From NCBI RefSeq assembly GCF_000325665.1, contig NC_019908.1:2232001-2296000 (forward strand): DNA of 64,000 bases. The letters are read 5' to 3'. The stretch's first letter is position 1; every line of letters starts with the position of its first letter. Made by a program: the position numbers and the translations under genes. The notes beneath the pieces are model-generated. The model saw only the letters and a program-made list of their open reading frames with translations, was not told where the DNA came from and searched no databases. Below, piece after piece: positions 34,295 to 42,956 of the stretch. This stretch comes from Brachyspira pilosicoli P43/6/78. GTDB lineage: Bacteria > Spirochaetota > Brachyspiria > Brachyspirales > Brachyspiraceae.

Positions 34295-36652
34295 TTACTT
34301 TCCATTTCTTTGAGCTTTTTTTAGAATATCTGCAATTTCTCTAAGTTCAAGATTCTCTGCCATATCTAAAGCAGTATCTCCATCGTCATCTTCTATATTT
34401 ACATCGGCTCCTTTTTCTACTAGAAATTTAACAAATGATTCATTAGATTTTCTTGTACAAGCCCACATTAAAGAAGTGTATCCATTATAATCTTTTGCAT
34501 TAATATCTGCACCTTTTTCTAATAAAACTTCAGCTAATTTTATACGATTTTCCTGAAAACTTATATTATAAAAACTACCTTCAAGCATACCAAGATATAT
34601 CAAAGGAGTATATTGGTTTTTATTCTTTATGTTTACATCAGCACCTTGCTCTATTAAAAAATGAGCTATTTCAAAGTCTGGCATAGTAGTAAGAGTTTTG
34701 TTTAAAGCTGTGTATCCTTCATTATCTTGGGCATTTATATCAGCATTTTTTGAAACTAAATATTTTATTACGTCTATATTTATTTCCAAACTAGGTTTAC
34801 ATGCTAATATTAAAGCAGTACTTCCTCCTTTCTGAGAGTTTACATCAGCACCGTTTTCAACTAATAATTTTACTGTTTCTAAATTATTTACACCATACAT
34901 TAAGGCTGTATTTCCATAATTATCGAAAGCATTTATATCAGCACCTTTTTGTATTAGAAGTTCTACCACTTTTATGTTATGAAGTTTGGAAGCATACATT
35001 AAAGGTGTCTCTCCATCCTCATTTGTTACATTTATATCAGCACCTTTTTGTATTAGAAGTTCTACCACTTTTATATTATGAAGTTTGGAAGCATACATTA
35101 AAGGTGTTTCTCCATCCTCATTTGTTACATTTATATCTGCACCATTATTTATTAAAAATTCTGCAGCAGATGAATTTTCATTTTTATAATAATAATATCT
35201 ATAGTCAGGATGTTCATTATCTAATGAGAGTAATAGGGGAGTTTCTACTGAGCTATGTTCAGAATGTGTTTTAGCATTTACATCAGCACCTTTTTCAACT
35301 AAAAATTTAACCATATCATAGTCATTTCTTAAAGCTGCTATCATTAAAGGAGTATAATCATAATCAGCAGGAGAATAATACTCCCTACCCTTTATTCTTG
35401 ATTCTAAGTTAAAACCATTTTCTACTAATACTTTAAACATTTCTCTATTTAGTGCCAATTCTGTTGTATAAGCTGTATCAAGAAGTGATGCTCCATAATT
35501 GTCTTTAGTATTTACATCAGCACCATATTTTATTAATAAATTAAATATTTTTTTAGCATTTTCTAGCATTTCTTCTTTTTCGTAATGATCATAGCGAATA
35601 TTGTAATATAATACAGTGTTTCCATCATTGTCTTTAGTATTTATATTGGCACCATTTTCTAATAAAAATTTAACCATTTCATAGTCTCCTATCATAGCAG
35701 CGTTCATTAATGCTGTAAGACCGTGTTCATCTTGTGTGTTTATATTTGCACCTTGTTGTATAAGTAATTTTGAAATATCAAATTTTCCATAATCATTAGC
35801 AATCGTTAAAGCAGTTTTCTTTTCATTATTTGCTGTATTAGGATTGGCACCTTTATCAAGCAAATATTTAACCATATCATAATCATTTCTTAAAGCTGCT
35901 ATCATTAAAGGAGTATAATCATAATCAGATCTACCCGTCTTTATTCTTGACTCTAAATCAAAACCATTTTCAACTAATATTTTAAACATTTCTTTATTTT
36001 TATCAAAAGATTCTGAAATTCTATAGGATACATCAAGGAGAGATGTTCCTTCATAGTTTTTAGTATTTACATCAGCACCGTATTTTATTAATAAATTAAG
36101 TATTTTTATAGCATTTTCTTGCCCGAAACTATCATGCTTAATACTATAATATAATGCAGTTTCTCCTGCTGTATCTCTAATGTTTACATCAGCACCATTT
36201 TTTAATAAAAATTCAACCATTTCATAATTTGTATCTCTAGCAGCATACATTAATGCTGTAGCACCTGCATTATCTTTAATATTGACATCAGTACCTTCTT
36301 CTATAAGTAATTTTGCTATATCATCATATCCCATTAAAGCAGCGTACATTAATGCTGTAAAACCGTATTCATCTTGAGCATTTGGATTTGCTCCTTTAGC
36401 TAAATATGATTTAACTCCTTCTATGTTATTATATTGTACAGCTAAAAAGAAAGTCTGAGAATACATAGGATACATTTTTGTAACTTGAACATATTCATTA
36501 GTATTTGTAGTTGTTGGATTAATATATACTTGTTCATTTGTTTGAGTTTGATTAGTTTGAGTATTTTCTGTTTGTTTAGTATTGCCGCTGTTACCGCCGC
36601 TGCAGGAAATTATCGAAAGTATTAAAACAAAAATAGAAATAATATTTTTCAT
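34295..36652 (-). CDS. large ankyrin-repeat lipoprotein
   Basis: ATG at 36652 (GGGG upstream, then a signal peptide with lipobox IISC) gives 785 residues; longer frame upstream is rejected. After a Thr/Asn/Gln-rich linker come about twenty ankyrin units (pattern DxxGxTALMYAA...AKLLIExGADVN). A block of about seven units occurs twice, both copies carrying LLIKYGADVNTK, LVENGF(D/N)LESRIK and DYDYTPLMIAALRNDYDMVK. One 33-residue unit is tandemly duplicated almost without change. The protein is probably anchored in a membrane with a protein-binding solenoid. Brachyspira genomes are rich in such proteins, possibly used in host interaction; the function is unknown. Confidence 0.85.
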   Translation of the reverse strand: MKNIISIFVLILSIISCSGGNSGNTKQTENTQTNQTQTNEQVYINPTTTNTNEYVQVTKMYPMYSQTFFLAVQYNNIEGVKSYLAKGANPNAQDEYGFTALMYAALMGYDDIAKLLIEEGTDVNIKDNAGATALMYAARDTNYEMVEFLLKNGADVNIRDTAGETALYYSIKHDSFGQENAIKILNLLIKYGADVNTKNYEGTSLLDVSYRISESFDKNKEMFKILVENGFDLESRIKTGRSDYDYTPLMIAALRNDYDMVKYLLDKGANPNTANNEKKTALTIANDYGKFDISKLLIQQGANINTQDEHGLTALMNAAMIGDYEMVKFLLENGANINTKDNDGNTVLYYNIRYDHYEKEEMLENAKKIFNLLIKYGADVNTKDNYGASLLDTAYTTELALNREMFKVLVENGFNLESRIKGREYYSPADYDYTPLMIAALRNDYDMVKFLVEKGADVNAKTHSEHSSVETPLLLSLDNEHPDYRYYYYKNENSSAAEFLINNGADINVTNEDGETPLMYASKLHNIKVVELLIQKGADINVTNEDGETPLMYASKLHNIKVVELLIQKGADINAFDNYGNTALMYGVNNLETVKLLVENGADVNSQKGGSTALILACKPSLEINIDVIKYLVSKNADINAQDNEGYTALNKTLTTMPDFEIAHFLIEQGADVNIKNKNQYTPLIYLGMLEGSFYNISFQENRIKLAEVLLEKGADINAKDYNGYTSLMWACTRKSNESFVKFLVEKGADVNIEDDDGDTALDMAENLELREIADILKKAQRNGK
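34931..35128 (-). repeat. 99-bp tandem duplication inside the ankyrin gene
   Basis: 34931-35029 and 35030-35128 are near-identical 99-bp units differing at only a few bases. Each encodes one 33-residue ankyrin repeat (INVTNEDGETPLMYASKL followed by HNIKVVELLIQKGAD). Confidence 0.9.
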
Positions 36653-36684
36653 ATATACCCCATATATCTTAAAACCAATTTGAT

Positions 36685-36711
36685 TGTATATTGAAAAGTA
36701 TTCATTGTCAA
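36685..36711 (-). promoter_or_regulatory. probable promoter of the ankyrin lipoprotein gene
   Basis: On the minus strand TTGACA (36711-36706) and TATACA (36690-36685) are 15 bp apart. The spacing is slightly short. The start at 36652 is 32 bp further. Confidence 0.45.
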
Positions 36712-36734
36712 TAATTATAAATATCAATCAAGTG

Positions 36735-38714
36735 TTATCTTTTCTTTTTAGATTTCTTTTTTTCTTTTCTGCTTTTGTTTTTAAAAGGTTTAGATTTTCT
36801 TGAGTATATTTCTTTTTTATTCTTACTGCCTTTCTTCTTCTTTAAAAAATCTCTGCTGTCTATTATATCTCTGTCATCTAATGCATTATCAAATTCGCTT
36901 GCAGGCAAAAAGTCTATAAATAGCTCTTCTATATTTACTCTATGAACAACTATTCTTATTTTATCTCCAAGCGTATACCATTTAGCTTCTTCATTGCTGT
37001 ATGCTGCCTGCTCATTTTCATCATAATGATAATGATGTCTCAAATCTGCATATCTTATTAAGCCCTCTATTCCTCTATCTTCTATTTCAACAAATATACC
37101 AAATTTAGTAATGCCGCTTATGATGCCGTTGTATTCTTTGCCTACTTTTTCTTTCATAAACCTCGCAGCTTTTACTTTATATAAACTTCTCTCGCATTCC
37201 ACAGCAACTCTCTCTGTTCTAGAGCACCATTTAGCACAATTATCAAACATCTTTTGCATAGAAGGTTTCATATTTTGAGCACCTTCTAATGATAGTTTTA
37301 AAAGTCTATGTGTAAGTAAGTCAGTATATCTTCTTATAGGCGAAGTGAAGTGAGTATAATATTCAAAACCAAGACCGAAATGCCCTATATTATTAATATC
37401 ATATATAGCCTGCTTCATAGAGCGTAAGAGTAGGGTAAGCAGAAGTTTTTCATCAGGCTTTCCAATAATAGATTCTATAAACGAATGAAAATCCAAATTG
37501 CCTTCATTGTCAGTTGTAAGTCTGTAGCCTCTGTTGAATGCTATTCTTCTAAATGTGTCTAGCTTTTCAGAATCTGGACTGTCATGCACTCTATAAATGG
37601 CACCCTTTATATTTTTTAATCTCTTAGCAACCTCGCAGTTTGCAAGAAGCATAAATTCTTCTATTATCTTATGAGTCTCTTTTCTCTCACCTATAAAAAA
37701 GTCTTTTGGGTTTCCGCCTTTATCTAATATTATTTGTGTTTCATTAAGGTTAAACTCTATACTTCCATTATCTATTCTTTTTTGAAGAAGTATTTTTTTT
37801 ATGTCATCAGCATTTTTTAAAAGTTCTAATAGCCAATCTTCATCTTGTTCTATGCCGTCCAAAACATCTTGAGCATAATCGTAAGTTAATCTTCTGCTTG
37901 ACTTTATAACGCTTTTATGAAAAGTGCTTTCTTTTATATTTCCTTTATTATCTATAGTGATAAACACTGTCATTGTGAATCTGCTTACACCTTCATTAAG
38001 TGAACATATTCCATTTGAAAGCTCATGCGGAAACATTGGATATACTGTATCAATTAAATAAACACTATTTCCTCTCTTTCTTGCTTCCCTGTCTAATGCA
38101 GAACCCTCAGCTACAAAAAAACTTACATCAGCAATATGCACGCCTATTTTGTATCCGTCATTTAATTTCTCTACACTTATAGCATCATCAAAATCTTTAG
38201 AATCAGCGCCGTCTATTGTTACAGTTCTTATATTCCTTAAATCTATTCTGTCAAACTCAAGCCCAACATTTTCCATGCTATCTGGAAGTATTTTAGCTTC
38301 TTCAAGACATTTCTTTGGAAAATCAGTAGGTATATTATATGCATTAGCTACTATCTCAGCATCTTTTTTGGCATTGTTTATTTCTACTTTTATATCTGGC
38401 TTTTCTATAACATTAGTTTTAGTGCTGTTTTCTTTTTTAGATGTTTTTTTGGAAGAGGATTTTTTTAACTCTTGTTTTTTTGAACTTTGTCTTTCATCTC
38501 TTTCATTACTGCTTGAATCTAAATAGTATTTTCCTTCTTTTGTGAGTTTTAATACATCACCTTTTTTTATGATAAGCCCCATAGAACTAGCCTTATGAAG
38601 CATTTTATCGAATCTTAATTTATCTTTTTTATTTTCAACATATTCAGCTTTATAGTCTTTTATACTTACTTGACCTTTTTTATCTATTCTTCTTAACAAT
38701 TTAATCACTTTCAT
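36735..38714 (-). CDS. rnr: ribonuclease R (VacB/RNase II family)
   Basis: The 659-residue 3'-5' exoribonuclease starts with a winged-helix-type N-domain (to about 65), then a Lys-rich linker. The catalytic RNB domain has IDGADSKDFDDAISVEKL with the metal-binding Asp cluster near residue 180, and HFTSPIRRYTDL near 435. An S1 domain (GIISGITKFGIFVEIEDRGI) and a Lys/Arg-rich tail follow, normal for RNase R. The consensus promoter at 38724-38751 places the transcription start only 2-4 nt before the ATG and no Shine-Dalgarno is present, so the mRNA may be leaderless. Confidence 0.92.
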   Translation of the reverse strand: MKVIKLLRRIDKKGQVSIKDYKAEYVENKKDKLRFDKMLHKASSMGLIIKKGDVLKLTKEGKYYLDSSSNERDERQSSKKQELKKSSSKKTSKKENSTKTNVIEKPDIKVEINNAKKDAEIVANAYNIPTDFPKKCLEEAKILPDSMENVGLEFDRIDLRNIRTVTIDGADSKDFDDAISVEKLNDGYKIGVHIADVSFFVAEGSALDREARKRGNSVYLIDTVYPMFPHELSNGICSLNEGVSRFTMTVFITIDNKGNIKESTFHKSVIKSSRRLTYDYAQDVLDGIEQDEDWLLELLKNADDIKKILLQKRIDNGSIEFNLNETQIILDKGGNPKDFFIGERKETHKIIEEFMLLANCEVAKRLKNIKGAIYRVHDSPDSEKLDTFRRIAFNRGYRLTTDNEGNLDFHSFIESIIGKPDEKLLLTLLLRSMKQAIYDINNIGHFGLGFEYYTHFTSPIRRYTDLLTHRLLKLSLEGAQNMKPSMQKMFDNCAKWCSRTERVAVECERSLYKVKAARFMKEKVGKEYNGIISGITKFGIFVEIEDRGIEGLIRYADLRHHYHYDENEQAAYSNEEAKWYTLGDKIRIVVHRVNIEELFIDFLPASEFDNALDDRDIIDSRDFLKKKKGSKNKKEIYSRKSKPFKNKSRKEKKKSKKKR

Positions 38715-38723
38715 AATATTTTT

Positions 38724-38751
38724 ATTATAGCAGTAAAAGAGATAATGTCAA
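38724..38751 (-). promoter_or_regulatory. full-consensus promoter of rnr
   Basis: On the minus strand TTGACA (38751-38746), 16 bp and TATAAT (38729-38724), with an extended TGC before the -10 box. Nine bases separate the -10 box from the rnr ATG. Confidence 0.75.
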
Positions 38752-38776
38752 ATAAATGTTTTTGTTTGATGTTAAT

Positions 38777-38910
38777 AAAAAATTAGCACCCCTACTATTT
38801 GTAAAGGTGCCAAAACAGTTTAATTAAATGAAGGTTATAAAATATATTGTATCAATTTAAGGATACAAAAAGAATTTGCTTAAAACAACTATAGTCTCTA
38901 ACTATTTGTT
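38777..38910 (-). ncRNA. candidate ~130-nt small RNA with own promoter and terminator
   Basis: A consensus promoter (38916-38943) and a strong terminator enclose this stretch on the minus strand, and no ORF explains it. The 5' end can form CTAAC-AAATA-GTTAG. A middle hairpin pairs TTGTATC with GATACAA. The 3' end is a 10-bp stem, GCACCTTTAC with GTAGGGGTGC (38810-38786), followed by TAATTTTTT. The RNA lies between a DUF4261-like gene and rnr, each with its own promoter. I do not recognise it as tmRNA, RNase P, SRP or 6S RNA. Confidence 0.6.
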
Positions 38911-38915
38911 AGTTT

Positions 38916-38943
38916 ATTCTAACATATTTTTAGAACATGTCAA
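38916..38943 (-). promoter_or_regulatory. promoter of the small RNA candidate
   Basis: On the minus strand TTGACA (38943-38938) and TAGAAT (38921-38916) are separated by 16 bp. Transcription should begin near 38910. Confidence 0.65.
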
Positions 38944-38989
38944 TACTTTATTTTGAATTTATTTTAAAAATTCTTATTTTTTTATATAT

Positions 38990-39844
38990 TTAATTTCTTT
39001 TTCCAGAAGCATATTCAAGAGTATTAATATCTAATACCTCTCTATACGGTTTAGTTAAAGATTTTTCGTATCTGCATAACCATTTTACGCCATTAAATAT
39101 ACTCTCTATTTCATCATTACTTTTTATAATGTTGCCATTTTCAAATATATAAGCAGCAATATTCATAGCATGCTGTATTATATTGTTTGGGTTCAAATCA
39201 TGGAAATGGTACTGAATATCAGAAAGCCCTATAGAATAAAGCCCAAAGGTATCAACTATCATATCATTAGTATTTTGCACTTTAAAAAATCTAATATTTA
39301 ATCCTGAATATAAGAATCTTAAATTTTTTGGGTATTGATTTTTTAATAATTGTTCTCTAAGTAAAATTTTACCGCTTTGTTCGTTATATACGGCAATAGC
39401 ATCAGGAAATATATTCAATGCTATATTAAGCCAATTGTTTAGTAGGGTAGTTCTGTCTTTATAATCTAATCCGCCAGCCAAAAAGTCGCTTAACATTACT
39501 TGATATTTGCACTCTTTTAATAATTCTTTAGTATCTTTTATATCCCAAGCCTGATTATAAACTTCATCGCTTATGCCATTATAATCAAACTCTATAGGCT
39601 CATACATAAAAACTTGAACACCCAATTCTTTATCATCTTGAAATTTTACTTTAAGGTCATTAATCATTATGCTGTATAGGTTTTTATCTTCAGAGATTGT
39701 TTCTATATTATTATATAGAGCTCTTAATTTTTGTTTTATCAATTCTATATTTGGCAGCTGTGGTTTCTCTTTAAATAAAATTTTATAAAAATATACATGA
39801 GAAAAAAGAGCCTCTTCAGTGCTTTCTAATTTTTTGTTATCCAT
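38990..39844 (-). CDS. uncharacterised protein, DUF4261-like
   Basis: The 284-residue cytoplasmic protein has no signal peptide or membrane segment. Two halves are visible. The first is acidic and mixed (ELGVQVFMYEPIEFDYN). The second contains VDTFGLYSIGLSDIQYHFHDLNP and NIAAYIFENGNIIKSNDEI, which resemble the end of DUF4261 proteins. The function is unknown in that family; members are often linked to toxin/immunity or SMI-like contexts. Here it stands alone behind a consensus promoter. Confidence 0.55.
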   Translation of the reverse strand: MDNKKLESTEEALFSHVYFYKILFKEKPQLPNIELIKQKLRALYNNIETISEDKNLYSIMINDLKVKFQDDKELGVQVFMYEPIEFDYNGISDEVYNQAWDIKDTKELLKECKYQVMLSDFLAGGLDYKDRTTLLNNWLNIALNIFPDAIAVYNEQSGKILLREQLLKNQYPKNLRFLYSGLNIRFFKVQNTNDMIVDTFGLYSIGLSDIQYHFHDLNPNNIIQHAMNIAAYIFENGNIIKSNDEIESIFNGVKWLCRYEKSLTKPYREVLDINTLEYASGKRN

Positions 39845-39884
39845 TTTTATTCCTATTTTTTATATAAAATCTAATACAAAAATC

Positions 39885-39913
39885 ATTATATTGAAACATA
39901 TTGGTTTTGTCAA
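39885..39913 (-). promoter_or_regulatory. sigma-70 promoter of the DUF4261-like gene
   Basis: On the minus strand TTGACA (39913-39908), 17 bp and TATAAT (39890-39885), both full consensus, 40 bp before the ATG. Confidence 0.7.
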
Positions 39914-39983
39914 TTTATATATTTTTATAAAGGTATTATTAATTTTTTACAATAATTTTATAAAAAAGCTATATCAATTTGGA

Positions 39984-40164
39984 GCATAAATGCAGTTCTT
40001 CGCGAAGCGTATCCGAAGGATATAAGGTTCTTTTATACCAATACCGAAAGGTACCTACTTGGTAAAAGAACTGAGGGTGTGTACCATACGGGCACGCTTT
40101 GCAGGGGGGCTAGTCCTCACAAATAATTAAAATAACTAAAGTAAAAAATTTTTAGTGCATATTG
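39984..40164 (+). repeat. intergenic mosaic repeat, partial copy C1
   Basis: This covers the 3' half of the repeat found as copy A. It starts near ATGCAGTTCTTCGCGAAGCG and runs through TATACCAATA to the AT-rich end. The last block GTAAAAAATTTTTAGTGCAT at 40145-40164 region recurs exactly at 40423-40442 in copy C2. The middle contains GC-rich inserts (AGGTACCT, GGGCACGC) not present in copy A. No gene is present in the 697-bp region 39845-40541; it holds a promoter for the left gene, C1, C2 and the cls promoter. Confidence 0.7.
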
Positions 40165-40179
40165 AAACAATTATTTTTT

Positions 40180-40446
40180 ATCAGGTTTTTTCTTGTTCTT
40201 TTTCCCGCCTTCGCACCTAAAGGTACTCTCTTCGGTCGCGGTGCGGACTTCGTCAAAGTTGCAAAAAGTGCAAGTATTTTAGCTTTGTATGTTTGGAATA
40301 TAAATAAAATGTAAGATAATACCTGTATTTTAAGTTAAAAAATGCAGTCTTTTTGCTTCTTTGGGTCACCAAAAGAAGTGGGGTGCGGGGCAAAGCCCTG
40401 CAAATAAATTAAAATAACCAAAGTAAAAAATTTTTAGTGCATATTA
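40180..40446 (+). repeat. intergenic mosaic repeat, full copy C2
   Basis: This aligns end to end with copy A (minus strand, 14479-14735): TTTTTCCCG, then GACTTCGTCAAAGTTGCAAA (40246-40265), TATGTTTGGAATATA, AGATAATACC, ATGCAGT, GGTGCGGGGC and the end AAAGTAAAAAATTTTTAGTG. It is a direct repeat of C1. The end block is identical over 20 bases. Confidence 0.75.
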
Positions 40447-40464
40447 AAATATATTAAGCATTCA

Positions 40465-40492
40465 TTGACTTTTTGTATTTGTCTTATATACT
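40465..40492 (+). promoter_or_regulatory. sigma-70 promoter of cls
   Basis: TTGACT at 40465-40470 and TATACT at 40487-40492 are 16 bp apart, 49 bp before the cls start and just after the end of repeat C2. Confidence 0.6.
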
Positions 40493-40541
40493 ATAAATAA
40501 TAATATGTAAGCTTATATTTTAAATTAGAGATTTTAATTAA

Positions 40542-42005
40542 ATGTTTATTTATATATTGACTATTATATTTTTTCTATATGTCATATTAATAGCAATAAA
40601 AATGCTTCTTGAAAATAGACCGCCTTATTCTTTTATAGCTTGGCTTACTGTGTTGGTGTTTTTACCATATGTTGGGGCTATTTTTTATTTATTCTTGGGT
40701 GTAAATTGGAAAAAATCTAGAAAAAAACTTTCTGCAAGACTTCCTGAAGATATGATAAGAAAACATTTCTCTTCTTTGCTCGAAGAACAAATGAATATCA
40801 TAGATAACATGGGCGGTAATTATGCAAAACATACTAATTTAGTAAAGCTTGCAATAAAAAGCGGATACTCTCCAATTACTGTTCAAAATCAAGTTTATGT
40901 TTTTGATGAAGGCAAAGATTTATTTGATGATTTAATTAATAATTTAAAACTCGCTGAAAAAACAATACATATGGAATATTTTATATGGAGAAGCGATAAA
41001 TTAGGAAATAAAATAAAAGATATACTAATAAAAAAATCTAAAGAGGGTGTTAAAGTTAGGATTATATTTGACGGACTTGGCTCTATGCTTAGGATAAGCA
41101 GAAAATACAAAAGAGAGCTTAAAAAAAATGGTATAGAGTTTTTATATTATCATGACCCATTTTCTATATTCTGGACTAGATATGTTAATTACCGCAATCA
41201 CAGAAAGATAGTAGTTATAGACGGAATAGTTGCTTATATGGGGGGAATGAATTTAGGGCAGGAATATATTGACGGCGGAAAGAGATTTGCTTCTTGGCGA
41301 GATACTCATATGCGTATAGTAGGCGATGCATGTAATCTTATACAGAATGTTTTTGTATGTGATTGGCATAATGCAGGAGGAAGAGATTTAGATAATTTAA
41401 TGGATAATGGCTCTTCACTTATGCAGGAATTATTTCCTTCTTCTACTACAGATAAATATCTCCCTATGCAAATAATATCTTCTGGTCCTGATTCTAAATG
41501 GGATTCTATACAAAAGATTTATTCAAAAATGATAGCCGATGCTAGAGAAAGTATTTATATAGAAAGTCCTTATTTTGTGCCTGATGATGGATTTTTGCAT
41601 GATTTGGAAAATGCTGCTTTATCTGGAATAAATGTTAATTTAATGATTACGGGTAAGCCTGATAAATTAGTAGCTTGGTGGGTTGCTCAAACTTATTTTG
41701 AAACTTTACTTAAAGCGGGGGTTAATATTTATTTATATGAGAGCGGTTTTTTGCATAGTAAGTTTTGTGCTATAGACGGAAGGATTGTGTCTTGTGGTAC
41801 TTGTAATATGGATATAAGAAGTTTTTATTTGCATTATGAGATGAATGCGGTTATATATGATATAGATACAGCTTTGAAATTTGAAAGAATTTTTAAAGAT
41901 GATGTTTCAAGGTCTCATAAAATAACTATGGAAGAATATAAAAAGCAATCTATTCTTATTAGACTTAGAAATTCAGCTTGTAGAATTATTGCCCCTGTGC
42001 TTTAA
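40542..42005 (+). CDS. cls: cardiolipin synthase (phospholipase D family)
   Basis: The 487-residue enzyme has two N-terminal membrane helices (about 1-22 and 30-52) and two HKD phosphodiesterase motifs. The first is NHRKIVVIDG near residue 225 within VNYRNHRKIVVID. The second is FLHSKFCAIDGR near residue 406, followed by SCGTCNMDIRSF. Such enzymes join two phosphatidylglycerols into cardiolipin in the inner membrane. Length and order are those of bacterial ClsA. A leucine-rich-type gene follows after 21 bp. Confidence 0.93.
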   Translation: MFIYILTIIFFLYVILIAIKMLLENRPPYSFIAWLTVLVFLPYVGAIFYLFLGVNWKKSRKKLSARLPEDMIRKHFSSLLEEQMNIIDNMGGNYAKHTNLVKLAIKSGYSPITVQNQVYVFDEGKDLFDDLINNLKLAEKTIHMEYFIWRSDKLGNKIKDILIKKSKEGVKVRIIFDGLGSMLRISRKYKRELKKNGIEFLYYHDPFSIFWTRYVNYRNHRKIVVIDGIVAYMGGMNLGQEYIDGGKRFASWRDTHMRIVGDACNLIQNVFVCDWHNAGGRDLDNLMDNGSSLMQELFPSSTTDKYLPMQIISSGPDSKWDSIQKIYSKMIADARESIYIESPYFVPDDGFLHDLENAALSGINVNLMITGKPDKLVAWWVAQTYFETLLKAGVNIYLYESGFLHSKFCAIDGRIVSCGTCNMDIRSFYLHYEMNAVIYDIDTALKFERIFKDDVSRSHKITMEEYKKQSILIRLRNSACRIIAPVL

Positions 42006-42026
42006 TTTTTATTAAATGGAGGAATT

Positions 42027-42956
42027 ATGAAAAACGTAAAAATCTCATCATTAAATGAAAATGATTTATTAGAATTAAAAACTTCCAAAGAGAGAATATC
42101 TTTATTTATAGATAATAGCGGCATATCAAAAGACATGATACCCTTTTTAAATGATGTATTAAAAGAGAGACCTGATTTCTTTTTAAATATTTCTTCAGAA
42201 AAAGACAGCGGTTCTAATTTATCTGGAGAAGACATTATTAAATTTATACCAGAAGTAAGAAATTTAATATTTTATGCTTCTCTAAAAAATCCTATAAGTA
42301 ATTTAAATCTTTTTTCAAGACTTGGCAATTTGATAAGTTTGCATATCAACGGAAATATTGATAAAGATGTTGCTTTAAGTCCGCTTGACAGTATTGAAAC
42401 GCTTAGCAGTTTTTATTTGGAAAATGGTTTTAGTCTTAAACATTCTGTTTATATAGAAAGTAGAAAAAGTTTTTGCGATATAGGGGCTTCAAATATTAGA
42501 GTGGAGCATTTTACTAAGATGAGTCAGCTAAAAAAATTATCAATACTCTCATCTGCTACTCATATTGATGAGATTCCAAAGAGAATGCCTAATTTAGAAG
42601 AAATATATATTGAAAAAGGGAAGGGTATAAATACTTTAGATTTTTTAAATGAGCTAAAGAATTTAAGAGTAATAGAATTAAACTCTATATCAGAATTAAA
42701 ATATATTCCAGATTTATCAAAATTAGAGAACTTAGAAAAAGTAATACTAAGAAATTTGAGAAGTTTAGAAGATTTAGAGCCAATATTTAATAATAAAAAA
42801 ATTAAAATACTTATACTAGAAAATGTTAGAGGTTTTAATATAGAAAAATTATCTAGTATGGATAGTTTAAAATATATCACAGTTACAACTGATGATAAAT
42901 TAGAAACGAATAAAATAAAAAAATCTCTATTAGATAAAGGCTATTTAGAAGCTTAA
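42027..42956 (+). CDS. leucine-rich-repeat-like cytoplasmic protein
   Basis: The 309-residue protein has no signal. Several diverged LRR-type units run from about residue 80 to the end, for example LNLFSRLGNLISLHINGNI, LNELKNLRVIELNSISELKY, LSKLENLEKVILRNLRSLEDL and KKIKILILENVRGF. Such solenoids bind proteins. The role is unknown. TGGAGG lies upstream of the ATG. The end overlaps the convergent kdsD gene by 4 bp. It is probably transcribed with cls. Confidence 0.65.
   Translation: MKNVKISSLNENDLLELKTSKERISLFIDNSGISKDMIPFLNDVLKERPDFFLNISSEKDSGSNLSGEDIIKFIPEVRNLIFYASLKNPISNLNLFSRLGNLISLHINGNIDKDVALSPLDSIETLSSFYLENGFSLKHSVYIESRKSFCDIGASNIRVEHFTKMSQLKKLSILSSATHIDEIPKRMPNLEEIYIEKGKGINTLDFLNELKNLRVIELNSISELKYIPDLSKLENLEKVILRNLRSLEDLEPIFNNKKIKILILENVRGFNIEKLSSMDSLKYITVTTDDKLETNKIKKSLLDKGYLEA

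Noticed and set aside
34801-35274. Plus-strand 157-codon frame opposite the ankyrin gene
   Set aside because: It is a mirror of the repeat gene in another frame, with Leu/His-rich composition and no start signal.
38149-38526. 125-codon plus-strand frame opposite rnr
   Set aside because: Shadow of the RNase R gene; no Shine-Dalgarno and unnatural Ser/Phe-rich composition.
38777-38910. Small RNA as tracrRNA of a type II CRISPR system
   Set aside because: The terminator stem and a GTTTTAAG segment are reminiscent, but no repeat array or cas gene is in the window and no matching anti-repeat could be shown.
38777-38910. Small RNA as 6S RNA
   Set aside because: 6S RNA pairs its two ends into one long hairpin with a central bubble; here both ends form local hairpins.
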